DNA of 64,000 bases from NCBI GenBank assembly GCA_012728855.1, contig JAAYEH010000029.1, positions 1-64,000 on the forward strand. The letters run 5' to 3'. Made by a program: the position numbers and the translations under genes. Numbering within the stretch: position 1 is the first letter of the stretch; each line of letters starts with the position of its first letter. The notes beneath the pieces are model-generated. The model did no database searches. It was not told where the DNA came from and saw nothing but the letters and a program-made list of their open reading frames with translations. Below, one piece after another: positions 28,027-36,297 of this stretch. This DNA is from Rhodopirellula sp. GTDB taxonomy: Bacteria > Planctomycetota > Planctomycetia > Pirellulales > Thermoguttaceae.

Positions 28027-29013
28027 ATGAGCGACCATTTTTTCAGTTGCGATTGGGGAACCAGCCACTTCAGGCTCCGTCTCGTGCGGCGCCGGCCCGT
28101 CGCCGTCGTGAGCGAATATCGGTCCGAAGAAGGCGTCGCGAAGCTGGCGACGGCCGCGCCGTCAACGACCCGCGCGGAGCGGTTCCACGCGGCGCTCCTT
28201 CAAGGCATCGAACAATTGCCGGATCTTCCGGTCGACGTCAACGCCTTGCCGGCGGTGATTTCCGGAATGGCAGGCTCTTCCATCGGCTGGCGCGAAGTCG
28301 CCTACCGCCGGCTGCCGTTTTCGTTGGACGGCGGCGACCTCGGTTGGCAGAACGTCGGCCCGCGGAACACCAGCGGCGCGCCGATCTATCTTCTCGCCGG
28401 TGTGCGGAGCGATCGAGACGTCATGCGCGGCGAAGAGACGGAAGCGGTAGGGTTGGCGAGCCTTCCTGGTATGGCCGATCTGCTCCGGGAAGGGGTCGTC
28501 GTGCTTCCCGGCACCCACTCAAAACACCTTCACGTGGTCCGAAACCGCATCGTCGATATCCACACGTCGATGACGGGCGAACTGTTCGACCTGCTTCGCC
28601 ACCACAGCTCGCTACGGCACTCGACCGGACCGTTGCCAGAGGGGACGGAACCGGCGGCGGGGCCATTCGATCCGCTGGCAGAGCCGTTCCGTGAAGGCGT
28701 TGTCGAAGGAGCAAACACGGCCTTGCCAGCGTCGCTGTTCCAGGTGCGAGCGCGACAACTTCTCCGGAGTTGCGAGGCCGCGTCGAACACGGCCTTTCTC
28801 AGCGGGCTGCTCATCGGCGCCGAGTTGGCCCCGCTCGAACGCCAAACGGAATCGCTGCCCATCATTCTGGCCGCCGGCCCTCGCCTGGCTGGCCCCTATC
28901 GTGCAGCACTCGACCTGCTCGGATTGAGCGACCGCGTGAAGAGCATCCCGCCCGACCGAGTCGACGGACTCTCGGTCCTCGGCCACGCCGCCCTGCTTGA
29001 CAGGCTGGAGTAG
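28027..29013 (+). CDS. dgoK: 2-dehydro-3-deoxygalactonokinase
   Basis: 328 residues. ASKHA-type sugar kinase: phosphate-1 motif CDWGTSHFRLRLV (8-20), VLPGTHSKHLHV in the middle (about 163-174) and a C-terminal adenosine motif IILAAGPRLAGPY. It phosphorylates 2-dehydro-3-deoxy-D-galactonate at the 6-position in the DeLey-Doudoroff branch of galactonate use; the matching aldolase and dehydratase are not in the window. The start lies 17 bases after the transporter stop, so the two are co-transcribed. The kinase supports a catabolic role for the whole 18.6-29 kb group. Confidence 0.88.
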   Translation: MSDHFFSCDWGTSHFRLRLVRRRPVAVVSEYRSEEGVAKLATAAPSTTRAERFHAALLQGIEQLPDLPVDVNALPAVISGMAGSSIGWREVAYRRLPFSLDGGDLGWQNVGPRNTSGAPIYLLAGVRSDRDVMRGEETEAVGLASLPGMADLLREGVVVLPGTHSKHLHVVRNRIVDIHTSMTGELFDLLRHHSSLRHSTGPLPEGTEPAAGPFDPLAEPFREGVVEGANTALPASLFQVRARQLLRSCEAASNTAFLSGLLIGAELAPLERQTESLPIILAAGPRLAGPYRAALDLLGLSDRVKSIPPDRVDGLSVLGHAALLDRLE

Positions 29014-29022
29014 GCACTCGGA

Positions 29023-29110
29023 AGGTTCTGCTTGCCGAGCAGAACCTGTTTGGTAGGTTCTGCTTGCCGAGCAGAACCTCTGCCCAAGATCCCGCTCGGC
29101 AAGCGGGATC
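29023..29110. repeat. three consecutive short hairpins of the TTGCCGAG family
   Basis: Two identical 25-base hairpins (29023-29047 and 29055-29079) have 10-base perfect stems (arms AGGTTCTGCT and AGCAGAACCT) with loop TGCCG. A third (29088-29110) has arms GATCCCGCT and AGCGGGATC with loop CGGCA, that is, the loop on the other strand. They fill the space between dgoK and the convergent protease gene and may terminate both transcripts. The same motif recurs at 51307-51411. Confidence 0.75.
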
Positions 29111-29112
29111 GA

Positions 29113-29874
29113 CTACGTAACCAGCCAACCACAAACGAGGTCGTAGCCCACGGCAAAGATCGCTGCGTCGATCAGCAGATGGCTGAGCCAGGGGCCGTAG
29201 AGCGATCCGCTGCGATGGTAAAGCCAGGCCCAGAATGCTCCGCCTACCGCGACCGATAGAGTGAAAAACCAGGTCGCCACGGAAAACCATCCGAAATAGA
29301 AGCTCAACACCAGAATATGGTGCAACGTGAATCCCACGGCGGAGACGGCGATTGCGGCGACCACGGGCATCAGCCGCCGCAATTCCGCAAACACGAACCA
29401 CCGCCAGTAGTACTCCTCCAGAAACGCATGGACGACCGAGTAGAACACGCCCATCGCGGCATATTCCCAGAGGCTGTCGATCTCGAAGGCGGCGATTTTG
29501 CCGCGGACGGTCTCCGCGGCCGGGGCCAGATACCCGGCCGGTTTCAGCCACAGGTGGTAAGCCAGCAAGGCCCCGGCGAAGACCGTCAGGCCGAAAAAAA
29601 GCCCCGCGGGCAGTCCGGCTCTACGAGCCGCCGGAAAACTGAGACGTTGCCGCTCAAAGCAAGCCACCCAGACGACGGGAAGGACGAATTGCACCGACTT
29701 GCCCAGCCCGTAGGCGACCTGTTGTAGCGCCGGCGCGGCACCGGCGAGTGCGATGAAGTAGACCCAGGTAGTCAGCGTGGGAAAGACGATCGCAAAGACA
29801 ACCACGGCGGCCAACGCGGCGCGGGAAACGCCGGCTGGACCGCCCTGGACTGAATCTCTTGTGGGGTCGCTCAT
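29113..29874 (-). CDS. CPBP family intramembrane glutamic endopeptidase
   Basis: 253 residues with about 7 membrane segments. The ATG at 29874 is taken because an upstream extension would be hydrophilic and unlike the family. CPBP (CAAX protease, Abi) motifs: EEYYWR with Glu153, Glu154 and Arg158; HH at 185-186; SHLLID with His232. It is a membrane protease of unknown substrate; bacterial members process peptides, act in bacteriocin immunity or bind regulators. It stands alone between a hairpin cluster and the third DUF1559 module. Confidence 0.86.
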   Translation of the reverse strand: MSDPTRDSVQGGPAGVSRAALAAVVVFAIVFPTLTTWVYFIALAGAAPALQQVAYGLGKSVQFVLPVVWVACFERQRLSFPAARRAGLPAGLFFGLTVFAGALLAYHLWLKPAGYLAPAAETVRGKIAAFEIDSLWEYAAMGVFYSVVHAFLEEYYWRWFVFAELRRLMPVVAAIAVSAVGFTLHHILVLSFYFGWFSVATWFFTLSVAVGGAFWAWLYHRSGSLYGPWLSHLLIDAAIFAVGYDLVCGWLVT

Positions 29875-30154
29875 GGTGATTCCAGACAACCAAATCGCGG
29901 GGGTGATCGAATTGCGGATCCGCCCAGCGTCGGCCGCTCCCACGATCAGGCGAATTCCAAGGCTTCGCGCAACGCTCCTATTCCGCAGTTCCGGTCACCG
30001 ACGAGAATCAGGCAACGGCGGAAGAGTACCTGTCGCATTTCGCGCGGCGACGATTCCTTCCCCCGCGTCGTTCTACCGGCGATTTCTTGTTCGCCGATGC
30101 CAAGTCGCGCGAAGAAACGGCCGCGCGCGAGCAGCGCGGCTACTGGCTGGCGGC

Positions 30155-30577
30155 TCACCCTTCCAGCGAGAAATCGAACTCGTTGCTCCCCTCCTCGACC
30201 CGGGCGCTGAGCCCGCTCGTGCGACCGCTGCGGTACTTATCGGGGATATTGGAAACTTCTTTCGTCTTGTGGGTTGTCTCGCCAGTCTCCGAGTCAGTCG
30301 TGGTTTCCGTAGGAGGCAGGATCGACACCTGGTATTGGCCCGGTTCTAGGCCGCCCTTGGCCGTATCGATTTCATACGTGCCGCCCGACTGCAATTCCGC
30401 CTGCCCGGCTCGGCCAGTCTCGGCGTTGTGGAAGCTAACGATCCCCTCTTCGACCGGCTGTCCGTTGTAGGTCACCGTGCCGCTGATCCTGCCCAGCGGT
30501 TCCGAAGAACCGCAGCCCGCGGCAAAAAAACTCAAGAAGACGGCGAAGAACGTCAAACTGGCAATCCGTAGCAACAT
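30155..30577 (-). CDS. small exported lipoprotein (DUF1559-module partner 3)
   Basis: 140 residues. GAGGATTT precedes the ATG. The signal peptide ends with AAGC. The mature part is the regulatory-like beta-sandwich (GRISGTVTYNGQPVEEGIVS, then FHN) with the shared NIPDKYRSGRTSGLSARVEEG near the C-terminus. An acidic/threonine loop TETTTDSETGETT is in the middle. It follows a DUF1559 gene by 114 bases that contain a perfect 15-bp stem hairpin. The function is unknown. Confidence 0.82.
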   Translation of the reverse strand: MLLRIASLTFFAVFLSFFAAGCGSSEPLGRISGTVTYNGQPVEEGIVSFHNAETGRAGQAELQSGGTYEIDTAKGGLEPGQYQVSILPPTETTTDSETGETTHKTKEVSNIPDKYRSGRTSGLSARVEEGSNEFDFSLEG

Positions 30578-30614
30578 GGCAAATCCTCGGAAAAACGGTA
30601 GTGCGTCTATTACT

Positions 30615-30647
30615 AGCAGCCCGGCTACTATCAGTAGCCGGGCTGCT
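30615..30647. repeat. perfect 15-bp hairpin, CAGCCCGGCT family
   Basis: Arms AGCAGCCCGGCTACT and AGTAGCCGGGCTGCT around a 3-base loop ATC, between the module 3 DUF1559 gene and its lipoprotein gene. A half-copy follows at about 30668. A sister hairpin is at 51824-51857. It could attenuate or process the message between the two genes. Confidence 0.75.
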
Positions 30648-30691
30648 CCTTGAACGTCTGGATTATCAGCAGCCGGACTGCTCAGAACCGC

Positions 30692-31693
30692 TTAGAACTC
30701 GCCCAGCACGTTTCCGTCGTCGCGGTTGGCCAGGTAGCGGAGCGTCTGCAAGGGAATCGTCTCGCTGAGGAACCGCACCGAGCCATCGCCGAGCAGGATG
30801 TTGGCCCCGCCCGGGTGTGCCGACTGGATCGGAGTATTGCAGTCTTCTCTGCGGGTGCCCGGGCTGCCGCTGCCGTCAGCCGTCAGGTAATCCTTGGTCC
30901 CGACCGGTACGGCGACCGTGGTCAAATTGAAGCAGCGGGCGCCGTTGCCGGTGGGATAGGTGCCGTTGCCATTGGGATTGGCTAGAGCGTCCTGCCCCAT
31001 CCAGGCGCCGCTGGCGCTCTGCGGACGAATTTCCGTCTTTGCACCGGTCGACGTGCGGCCCCAATCGCTTTGCTCACCGACGATCATCGTGTTGCTCGTC
31101 CCGTCGAGAATGTCACGGAAACTCAGCGCCCGGTTCTTAATGAAGACTCCGCCAGCCGATGCCGGTCCGCGCTCGGCAAGATGGTCGGTTGTCGCGTGGT
31201 CGTCCCCACCGCTGATCATGACGTACGAGGTGTATTGGAGCTGTCGACCGTTTGGCTGCACCGTGCAGCCGGCGCAGTTAAACCCGTTTGGAATAGCCGT
31301 ATCGAGCGGGCTGGACGGGCAGAGCAAGGCGTTCACAAGAACCCCGTTCAACTCGATATTCGGGTCGCTGGCCACGTTGGCGAAGTAGAATGCGTTTCTG
31401 TTGAATTCCAGACCGTCGTACAGCGGCGCTTGCTCCAAATAGGGCAGAATCAGAACCCAGCCCGTCGGGCCAAGGCCGTTGACGATGTTGCCCGAGGGAA
31501 ACGACTTGAAACTGTCATGGTAGTTGTGCATCGCCAAGCCAATCTGCTTCAGATTGTTCGTGCATTGGGCACGCCTGGCGGCCTCACGCGCCGCTTGCAC
31601 GGCAGGCAGTAGCAGGGCGATCAAAATGCCGATGATGGCGATCACCACCAGCAACTCGACCAAAGTAAAACCGGATCTTTCTTTCGCGCGCAT
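30692..31693 (-). CDS. DUF1559 domain protein with type IV prepilin-like N-terminus (module 3)
   Basis: 333 residues. AGGAGAGG precedes the ATG at 31693. The leader MRAKERSG is followed by FTLVELL and the signature [15 protein letters not shown]. The middle region carries NGFNCAGCTVQPNG. The C-terminus has [20 protein letters not shown] and ends NVLGEF. It is closely similar in plan to the other three copies and precedes lipoprotein partner 3. Confidence 0.92.
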   Translation of the reverse strand: MRAKERSGFTLVELLVVIAIIGILIALLLPAVQAAREAARRAQCTNNLKQIGLAMHNYHDSFKSFPSGNIVNGLGPTGWVLILPYLEQAPLYDGLEFNRNAFYFANVASDPNIELNGVLVNALLCPSSPLDTAIPNGFNCAGCTVQPNGRQLQYTSYVMISGGDDHATTDHLAERGPASAGGVFIKNRALSFRDILDGTSNTMIVGEQSDWGRTSTGAKTEIRPQSASGAWMGQDALANPNGNGTYPTGNGARCFNLTTVAVPVGTKDYLTADGSGSPGTRREDCNTPIQSAHPGGANILLGDGSVRFLSETIPLQTLRYLANRDDGNVLGEF

Positions 31694-32023
31694 AGACCTC
31701 TCCTCAACGAAAAAATTGCGCCCCGCAGGGGCAGAAAACAACTTCTCGCGACCCGCGCTCCCCTTAGAAGCCGGCCGAGAAAAGCGTCCGAGTGCCTGTT
31801 CCGTAAGTAAGACAGCCTGTTCCGAATCGACAGCAGGATCGGCATTCGCCGGGCGAGCACGCGGTGTCCGTGTGTTCCGCAGAGCGGAAACGAGGGTGCC
31901 TCGAATTCCGGTTTCAAACCGGACCCTCGACTGGAACGACGCGTTCCGACAAGTGCAATCCTAACACAACACTATATCATACCCCAGGTGGCCCACGGTG
32001 CGAACCCACCATCTGGAGAAAGG
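31694..32023. other. intergenic region upstream of DUF1559 module 3
   Basis: No gene. Two direct copies of GCCTGTTCCG lie about 25 bases apart near 31795 and 31820. It should hold the module 3 promoter on the minus strand; no consensus can be named. Confidence 0.35.
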
Positions 32024-32464
32024 CTACTCCAACTCAAGCACCAGGGAGTTCTCGCCCTCCTCAATCTTCGCTGTCAGCCCGCTGGTGTGCTGATCCCAGT
32101 ATTTCGGCGGAATGGACGCGGCCCTTTGCTCGCCCGATGGATCGGATCCGGCCGGGGCCACTTCCGCCGCCGAAAGGACTGCCACCTCGTAGCGGCCCGT
32201 GGGAATCGCTTGCTCGAAACGGAATTGGCCCGACGCGTCCACCGCAGCCACACCGGCCGGAGTCCCGTCGGATTGAAACAATTGCACGTTCGCTTGCGAC
32301 ACCGGCTCGCCGCCGAGAGTGACCCTGCCCGCAACGCTTCCGGCCGGTTTCCGCGGTTCACCACAGCCGGACAGGCCTACTGTCAGACCTGCAAACAAGA
32401 TCAACGCCACGATACGCACTCGTCCATTCGATTCGGGCAGACAACGGACAGCAGAATCCTGCAC
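32024..32464 (-). CDS. small exported lipoprotein (DUF1559-module partner 4)
   Basis: 146 residues from the GTG at 32464, which has CAGGAG 8 bases upstream; a second GTG at 32419 would give a shorter signal peptide but lacks a clear binding site. The lipobox is LSGC. The mature protein has the beta-sandwich GSVAGRVTLGGEPVSQANVQ and the shared SIPPKYWDQHTSGLTAKIEEG at the end. It follows its DUF1559 gene by 74 bases. Confidence 0.8.
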   Translation of the reverse strand: MQDSAVRCLPESNGRVRIVALILFAGLTVGLSGCGEPRKPAGSVAGRVTLGGEPVSQANVQLFQSDGTPAGVAAVDASGQFRFEQAIPTGRYEVAVLSAAEVAPAGSDPSGEQRAASIPPKYWDQHTSGLTAKIEEGENSLVLELE

Positions 32465-32538
32465 GAGATAGTCTCCTGGATAAAAGCCTGACGTGCGTTC
32501 GCGTCAAGCTGGAAAGTCTGAAGTTCCGTTCTGTGTCG

Positions 32539-33552
32539 TCAATATTCGCCAACAACCTGGCCGTCGTTCTTAGAGCCCAACCGGCGTAGCGTGGCAAAAT
32601 CGATCGTTTCAGCAAGGAACCGGACCGATCCGTCGACCAGCAGGTTGTTGGCGCCGCCGGGGTGCATCGAGTTGAGCACGGTATTGGCATCGTACGTGTT
32701 GTCGCAACCTGACCCGGAGACACAAACGGTGAGATCCGAATTGATCGGATAGCGAATCGTCGTTATGCCGGAACCCCAGTAGTCGCCGGGACTGAGATGC
32801 GATGCGGGTCGTAGCGGCGTGTTGAAGCCGGCCCACCCCGCGTGATAGCACGCGCGGACGTCCAACGTACCGACCCTTCCCGACTGCTCGCCGACAATCA
32901 AGGTGTTTGAGGTTCCGTCCAGAGCGTCGCGCATATTCACCCAGCCATTGGGGAAGAGCATGCCGTTCTCGCAGAAGACACCGCCATAGTTGTTCGGTCC
33001 AGCACCGCAGACATTGGCCCGGCCGGCCGGATCGGGATAGGCTCCCGCGATGCCGACATAGTCGTGGATCTGGCCGTTATCTTCGTTTTGATACGTGGTG
33101 AGCCCGCTCCTTGCAGTGGGCGAGAACTGATTGGAGGGACAGACCCAGCCCGGCACGACCAGCCCCTTGAATACGGCGTTCCTTCCGGTTCCATAACCGT
33201 AGGATGCGTTTCCATCTCGCTTCGAGGAGAATCCACCGATATTCGCTTGCGAACTGATGTCGACCTGATCGTAGAGCGCGCCCTGCTCCATGAAGGGTAG
33301 AATCCCGACGCGCCAGTTCGGCGCCCCGATCGGAAATCGCGACCCGTGGGGGAACGTCAAGTACGTGTCGTGGTAGTTCTGCAGCGCCAGCCCCAACTGC
33401 TTAAGATTGTTGGAACACTGCGACCGCCGCGCCGCCTCGCGTGCCGCTTGCACCGCCGGCAACAACAGCGCGATCAAGATTCCGATGATCGCAATGACGA
33501 CCAGAAGTTCAACAAGGGTAAACGCGCGCACATCTCTCTGAGAGATTCTCAT
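32539..33552 (-). CDS. DUF1559 domain protein with type IV prepilin-like N-terminus (module 4)
   Basis: 337 residues. CGGAGG lies about 10 bases before the ATG at 33552. The leader is RISQRDVRA followed by FTLVELLVV, so the residue before the cut is Ala instead of the usual Gly. [15 protein letters not shown] and the C-terminal HPGGANNLLVDGSVRFLAET are normal. Most similar in layout to the module 2 copy (YLTFPHGS..PNWRVGILPFMEQGALYDQ). It is followed by lipoprotein partner 4. Confidence 0.9.
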   Translation of the reverse strand: MRISQRDVRAFTLVELLVVIAIIGILIALLLPAVQAAREAARRSQCSNNLKQLGLALQNYHDTYLTFPHGSRFPIGAPNWRVGILPFMEQGALYDQVDISSQANIGGFSSKRDGNASYGYGTGRNAVFKGLVVPGWVCPSNQFSPTARSGLTTYQNEDNGQIHDYVGIAGAYPDPAGRANVCGAGPNNYGGVFCENGMLFPNGWVNMRDALDGTSNTLIVGEQSGRVGTLDVRACYHAGWAGFNTPLRPASHLSPGDYWGSGITTIRYPINSDLTVCVSGSGCDNTYDANTVLNSMHPGGANNLLVDGSVRFLAETIDFATLRRLGSKNDGQVVGEY

Positions 33553-33726
33553 GAAACCAGTGCCTCCGAATTCCGGTGTGAGGAAGGAAATAATCGCAAA
33601 GCTTGCTTGCGGCGCCGCGCTGCCAACCAGGCAAAAAGGAAGGATCGTAGGGGAAGAGGTATTATATGCAGCCGCTTCCGCCGCCGCAAGCATTGAGTCG
33701 GGACCGGCGAGTCATTTCCCCGCCTT

Positions 33727-33826
33727 AGAGCCCATCCCAAAACCTTGGCGGAGAGGGGGACAGGCACATTTTGCTCCGAAGACTCCGCAAAATGAGCCAG
33801 TCCCCGGCGGTTTTGGGATCGGCTCT
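33727..33826. repeat. REP-like long palindrome, GGGGACAGGCAC family
   Basis: Outer arms of 18 bases (33727-33744 and 33809-33826) pair with two mismatches around the motif CCCAAAACC. The inner core GGGGGACAGGCACATTTTG pairs with CAAAATGAGCCAGTCCCC. It starts exactly at the stop codon of the minus-strand sulfatase-fold gene, so it could end that transcript. It shares its core with the palindrome at 18208. Confidence 0.7.
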
Positions 33827-35040
33827 TAGTCCAATCCGTGCAGCAGTTCCACGCCCAACGGCGATGGCTCGGCGCTCGCCCCATCGCGCAAATGTTCTTC
33901 CGCCTGCCGGAGCACGTCCCGCAGCGACTCGACGACGTGCGGACAGCGTCCGGCCACGTCGTTAAACTCCCAGCGATCGTCGGGCTTCAAATAAAGCTGC
34001 ACGGTATCGGCAAATCGAGCGAACCAGGCGGGAGTGACAACCCCCCGTTCCTTGCCCGGGCCGGCAATCACGAGACGATCCCGCACCTCCCCTGCCTCGT
34101 CGCGAATCACCGGCAGAAGGCTGCGACCGCGACGTTGAGGATCGTGATCACCCGCGTCAAACCAGTCCACCAGCGTCGCACACAGGTCCGCCGGTTCCGC
34201 CAACGCCCGCGTTCTGCCAACTCCCTGGCCGTCGGCCAGACGAAGAAACACCGGCGCGTGGGCGATCTCGCCGTGTACATTTTCTCCCTGCCCGCCCACC
34301 AGGCGATGCTCCCCCAGAGGAAAGCCCCGCGCGGAGGCCAGCAGCAATAGCGCATCCTGCCAATGGGAACTCGTCTTCAGCCATTCGATGAAGACGCCCA
34401 GGCAATGATCCAGCAGGGTGACCTGGCCGGCGTAGGACTGCGTGATTCCCAGCAACAAGTCCGGATCGTAGTCATCGGCGAGGACCACGCTGGGCACCGC
34501 CGCACAGCGGGGCGGGTCGGGGTCTTCGTCGGTTCCATAGCGAGTGCGGAATTCGTACGGCGCGTCCCACGCTCCGGCGAGCCCTTTCAGATGGCACCAG
34601 ACCAGCGATTCCTCGTCGGCCGTCTCGAACCACTCGAGCAGTTCCGCAAAGCTTTGTGCGAGCGAACTTTCTTCCCAACGGACCGCGAGTTGCCGAGTCT
34701 CGGCGGCCGGCAGGAGAAAACGCTTGGCAAAACCCTCGGCGAGAGGATGCGCCAGTACCGCGGGGTCGTCGCTAACCAGCGCCGCCACGGCGCCGCGGGC
34801 CGACAACAACGCCGGCAGCGAAAGCCGCCGATCCGCCGGCACCGGCGGTTCGAGCGCGTGACGACCCTGCCAGAGCGACCGATAGAGTACGTCCAGCCGA
34901 GGACTGTCGATCCAGTAGCGGTCCAGCAGGAAGCTTTCCGCGGCCAGCCGATCCAGCCAGGGCGTTTCGATCCAACTGTTTCCGTACGCCCCCACATAGC
35001 CGATGTGGAGGCGGTCGATCAGGAGGCAAATTCCTTTCAT
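33826..35040 (-). CDS. sulfatase-fold (alkaline phosphatase superfamily) protein without the catalytic Cys/Ser
   Basis: 404 residues from the ATG at 35040. The beginning KGICLLIDRLHIGYVGAYGN, then ETPWLDRLAAESFLLDRYWI, follows the plan of type I sulfatases, and GLPLGEH-like GFPLGEHRLVGG, HAPVFLRLADG and the C-terminal DDRWEFNDVAGRCP keep the sulfatase order. But the CxPSR site is replaced by DSPRLDVLYRSLWQG, with no Cys or Ser in the formylglycine position, and the paired N-terminal Asp is reduced. It is probably cytoplasmic (no signal peptide) and may bind or act as a pseudo-enzyme. Confidence 0.72.
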   Translation of the reverse strand: MKGICLLIDRLHIGYVGAYGNSWIETPWLDRLAAESFLLDRYWIDSPRLDVLYRSLWQGRHALEPPVPADRRLSLPALLSARGAVAALVSDDPAVLAHPLAEGFAKRFLLPAAETRQLAVRWEESSLAQSFAELLEWFETADEESLVWCHLKGLAGAWDAPYEFRTRYGTDEDPDPPRCAAVPSVVLADDYDPDLLLGITQSYAGQVTLLDHCLGVFIEWLKTSSHWQDALLLLASARGFPLGEHRLVGGQGENVHGEIAHAPVFLRLADGQGVGRTRALAEPADLCATLVDWFDAGDHDPQRRGRSLLPVIRDEAGEVRDRLVIAGPGKERGVVTPAWFARFADTVQLYLKPDDRWEFNDVAGRCPHVVESLRDVLRQAEEHLRDGASAEPSPLGVELLHGLD

Positions 35041-35122
35041 GCCCCGATTGTACCCGGCGGCTGGGGGTTGCGCCAGTAGCGCCTCTATCGCTCGTGCTCC
35101 GGCAAGCATGGTTTGGCGGGTA

Positions 35123-35142
35123 GGGCGGAATTCATTCCGCCC
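35123..35142. repeat. short hairpin GGGCGGAAT / ATTCCGCCC
   Basis: A 9-bp perfect stem with a two-base centre, in the 172-base gap upstream of the sulfatase-fold gene and downstream of the sugar transferase gene. It may terminate the transferase transcript or be another dispersed hairpin. Confidence 0.5.
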
Positions 35143-35212
35143 AGGTAGCCGACTGAAGCCTGCCCTGCGATTCCTTAAATCACGATGGACGGAATGCCAG
35201 CCTTGCTTGCGG

Positions 35213-36055
35213 TCAGTACGCGCCGCGGCCGCTAATCACGCTCCACGGCGTGCGGAGCAGAAGGTTCAAGTCTGTCAGCAGGCTTTGGTTCCGGATATAC
35301 CACAGGTCCATCCGCACCCAATCCGTGAACGCAACTTCGGAACGACCGCTCACCTGCCAGAGACACGTCAGTCCCGGCATCACCGCCAACCGTCGCCGCT
35401 GCCACGGTGTATATTGAGCCACCTCTTGGATCACCGGCGGACGCGGCCCCACCAGCGACATCTGGCCGAGAAGGACATTCAACAGTTGCGGCGTTTCGTC
35501 CAGGCTTGTCGTTCTCAGCAGTCGTCCGAAGCGAGTCACCCGCGGATCCCGGCGGTTCTTGAAAATCGGCCCGTCTTTCTCGTTGGCCACCGCGTGCTGC
35601 GCTTGGTTGGCATTCCACGCCATGGTGCGAAACTTGTACATGGTAAACGGGCGGCCCAGGTAGCCCAGCCGCACCTGCCGGTAAATCGGCTTGCCGCGGG
35701 TGGTAACCAGGAGAACCAGGAACACACCCAGAAGAATCGGTGCCAGCAGAGCAAGAAGAAGCGCGGCGCCGACGACGTCCATGAGGCGTTTTGCCGCTTG
35801 ATAGCCGCCACGCAATTCGCCCTCGGGTTGGACCAGCGGTCGGCCGCAACGTAGCTGTTGCTGGAACAACGACGGCCGACGGCCGCTGAGGCGACGTATC
35901 CGAACGCCGCTTCGACGTTGCGGCGCCGGCCGAGCGACCTCGACCTGTGGCAGAGCCGCGGTCGTGGCAACGACCGTTTGCAGCAGTCCGCACGCACCGC
36001 CTTCTGAATACGCGGCAGGCAATCTCTCGGTCGGGTAGATTGGAATGGCGATCAT
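35213..36055 (-). CDS. polyprenyl-phosphate sugar-1-phosphate transferase (PglC/WcaJ-type)
   Basis: 280 residues. A variable N-terminus of about 90 residues leads to the PF02397 core: AAKRLMDVVGAALLLALLAP (re-entrant helix), MYKFRTM, the Asp-Glu catalytic dyad in TTSLDETPQLLNV, LGQMSLVGPRPP, and PGLTCLWQVSGRS. It transfers a sugar phosphate from a nucleotide sugar to undecaprenyl phosphate, the first step of a repeat unit of exopolysaccharide or O-antigen. It lacks the long polytopic N-domain of WbaP/WcaJ, so it is nearer the monotopic PglC type. The Wzz-like gene is upstream on the same strand. Confidence 0.87.
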   Translation of the reverse strand: MIAIPIYPTERLPAAYSEGGACGLLQTVVATTAALPQVEVARPAPQRRSGVRIRRLSGRRPSLFQQQLRCGRPLVQPEGELRGGYQAAKRLMDVVGAALLLALLAPILLGVFLVLLVTTRGKPIYRQVRLGYLGRPFTMYKFRTMAWNANQAQHAVANEKDGPIFKNRRDPRVTRFGRLLRTTSLDETPQLLNVLLGQMSLVGPRPPVIQEVAQYTPWQRRRLAVMPGLTCLWQVSGRSEVAFTDWVRMDLWYIRNQSLLTDLNLLLRTPWSVISGRGAY

Positions 36056-36297
36056 GGAGTGCTTCTTTCTCAATCGGCTGGTTCGTGCTCGAACGGCAGG
36101 CAATCCTGAGCAGATGGCGTGCCGAAACCAGAAGGCTCGCTCGACCAATGTCGCTAACCCCTACCGCAGTCATCACTTAGCGGCGAGCGCCGGAATCGGA
36201 CCGGACCAACGGCGCCGGCCGGACGTTGCCTTCGCGCAACATCCACGGCGACGGCGCCGATGCCTTTGTGCCACACCATCCCGGTTGCTCTCACGGT

